Source: JAJQBJ01 sp964387095
GTDB lineage: Bacteria > Bacillota > Clostridia > Oscillospirales > Oscillospiraceae
Assembly: GCA_964387095.1 (NCBI GenBank)
Contig: CAYLVH010000086.1
Span: 1 to 6,803, forward strand
Direction of reading: 5' to 3'
DNA length: 6,803 bases
Below the pieces are notes generated by a model. The model had not been told where the DNA came from, did not search any database, and saw nothing but the letters and a program-made list of their open reading frames with translations. Made by a program: the position numbers and the translations under genes. The stretch's first letter is position 1, and the number at the start of each line of letters is the position of its first letter. Positions 5,947 to 6,803 of this stretch are shown one piece after another.

Positions 5947-6711
5947 TTAAAAGAAGCGGCTCCGCCGTTCCGGCATCCGTCCGTGGGCGGGAATGGTCCG
6001 GTTTGAAAGGATTCTAAGGGGATTTCCCTTTGTCAACCGGTACATTCTCTCTTCGCCATACTGCTCCTCCAGATAATCCCGGGTGTCTGCCATATAAGTG
6101 GTCCGGGCATAGGGGCTGTGGGCATCGCTGGCCACGCAGGTGACCAGGTCATTTTCCAGCAGCTCTTGCGCTGCTCCGGCCGCATGGCGGCCAAATTTTC
6201 CAAACAGGCTGCCCTTATTGATCTGGGTATAACAACCCATCCTCAGCCAATCATAAACAAGCTCCGGGTAATCCTGCACGCAGTAGTACCGCTCCGGGTG
6301 GGCGATCAGCGGAACGCCCTTCGCCTGAAAAATCTTCTCCAGGTAATCTTCTATCCGCTCCGGGATCTCATCAAAGACAAACTCCACCAGATAGTACCGG
6401 GAGTGATTCAGGCTAATCAGCTCCCCTCTCCGGATCCTATCGCCCATGTCCTCCGAAGCCATAATCTCCATGCCCAGATGCAGGTTCAGCGGAAGCGCTT
6501 CCTCTGCCAGTTCCTCTTTAACCGCCTGGTACAGGCCGAAGAGTGCGTTGGAATAAAAGTTTTCAAACCGCCCCATCTGATTGCTGTGGGGAGTTGCAAC
6601 GATTGTCCCCACTCCGCCCTCCAGGGCCAGCTCCGCCATGGCCAAAGAGGCCTCCATCGAAGGGGAGCCGTCGTCAATTCCCGGCAGAATATGCGTATGT
6701 AAATCTATCAT
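5947..6711 (-). CDS. cpsB: CpsB/CapC-type manganese-dependent tyrosine-protein phosphatase (PHP family)
   Basis: CpsB removes phosphate from the tyrosine tail of CpsD-type kinases in the cytoplasm and so sets the phosphorylation cycle that controls capsule or exopolysaccharide output. The 254-aa length is usual for the family, and there is no signal peptide. The metal and catalytic residues known from pneumococcal CpsB can be matched by eye: DLHTHILPGIDDG (His5, His7, Asp14), ATPH (His42), GMEI (Glu82), LVEF (Glu110), AHPERY (His138, Arg141), SDAHS (Asp196, His198) and a following Arg203. The start at 6711 gives the classical MIDLH N-terminus and is preceded by AAAGGA at good spacing; an ATG at 6738 would add nine unneeded residues. 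It is the first gene after the promoter, and two likely substrates are encoded downstream in the same unit. The symbol reflects family membership, not a proven polysaccharide product. Confidence 0.96.
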   Translation of the reverse strand: MIDLHTHILPGIDDGSPSMEASLAMAELALEGGVGTIVATPHSNQMGRFENFYSNALFGLYQAVKEELAEEALPLNLHLGMEIMASEDMGDRIRRGELISLNHSRYYLVEFVFDEIPERIEDYLEKIFQAKGVPLIAHPERYYCVQDYPELVYDWLRMGCYTQINKGSLFGKFGRHAAGAAQELLENDLVTCVASDAHSPYARTTYMADTRDYLEEQYGEERMYRLTKGNPLRILSNRTIPAHGRMPERRSRFF

Positions 6712-6716
6712 CCTGT

Positions 6717-6724
6717 TCCTTTCC
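6717..6724 (-). promoter_or_regulatory. Ribosome binding site of cpsB
   Basis: GGAAAGGA followed by five bases (ACAGG) and then ATG at 6711. It supports the conserved MIDLH start over the upstream in-frame ATG at 6738. Confidence 0.75.
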
Positions 6725-6756
6725 AAGTCGTGACACACAATAGATACATTAGATAT

Positions 6757-6783
6757 ATTATAACGTCCGGCCCGAATTGTAAA
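6757..6783 (-). promoter_or_regulatory. Probable promoter of the cpsB-kinase operon
   Basis: A perfect TATAAT (6757-6762) lies 15 bp downstream of TTTACA (6778-6783; 5 of 6 to TTGACA). The spacer is shorter than the optimal 17 bp, so activity may be modest or activator-dependent. Transcription would start near 6750, leaving a leader of about 40 nt before cpsB. The window ends 20 bp upstream, so any upstream regulatory site cannot be seen. Confidence 0.55.
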
Positions 6784-6803
6784 GCCCCGCTTAGTCCCGG
6801 GCA

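Noticed and set aside
6712..6738. Nine-residue N-terminal extension of CpsB
   Set aside because: The family begins at MIDLH, and AAAGGA is correctly spaced from the ATG at 6711.
1..6803. CRISPR arrays, insertion sequences, tRNA or rRNA genes, phage genes
   Set aside because: No regularly spaced repeats, transposase motifs, terminal inverted repeats, tRNA-like sequence or phage-type proteins were seen on either strand.

Overview
The window looks like chromosomal DNA of a low-to-mid G+C member of the Bacillota, most likely a gut-type clostridium (Oscillospiraceae-like). This placement is inferred from three things: a PHP-type CpsB tyrosine phosphatase, fused Wzz/BY-kinase proteins with short extracytoplasmic loops, and a VanW/PG_binding_4-type L,D-transpeptidase. 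No rRNA or other taxonomic marker is present. All convincing genes lie on the minus strand, so transcription runs from right to left.

Right to left, positions 6783 to 1838 look like one transcription unit controlling surface polysaccharide. A sigma-A-like promoter (6757-6783) precedes cpsB (5947-6711, metal-dependent phosphotyrosine phosphatase). Next come a membrane-anchored protein with Ig/DUF5011-like modules (5042-5917) and two consecutive, diverged proteins that each fuse a Wzz/CpsC-type chain-length domain to a CpsD-type tyrosine kinase (3619-5028 and 2172-3638). Gaps are 29 bp, 13 bp and a 20-bp overlap, so translational coupling is likely. No glycosyltransferase, flippase or polymerase gene lies in the window; this is a regulatory module.

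The stretch 1639-2171 has no convincing intact gene, but it is not empty. Two adjacent stem-loops (2086-2123 and 2039-2070) follow the second kinase gene. After them come a 52-codon reading frame that may be a gene remnant, a rho-independent terminator (1838-1876), and the promoter and leader of the next gene. That leader contains a second hairpin with a U-run just ahead of the start codon.

The left third is a membrane-anchored L,D-transpeptidase (132-1631) with its own promoter and a strong terminator (92-123). It probably makes 3-3 peptidoglycan cross-links or attaches material to the wall. Sitting next to a polysaccharide regulator module, it suggests a cell-envelope neighbourhood. Positions 1-91 contain no gene, only a possible terminator remnant and a weak candidate promoter.

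Working model: the kinases assemble at the membrane, autophosphorylate on C-terminal tyrosine clusters, and are reset by CpsB; the Ig-like protein may act outside the membrane as a sensor or partner. The most unusual parts are the paired non-identical kinases, the Ig-like protein placed between phosphatase and kinases, and the structured 3' region.
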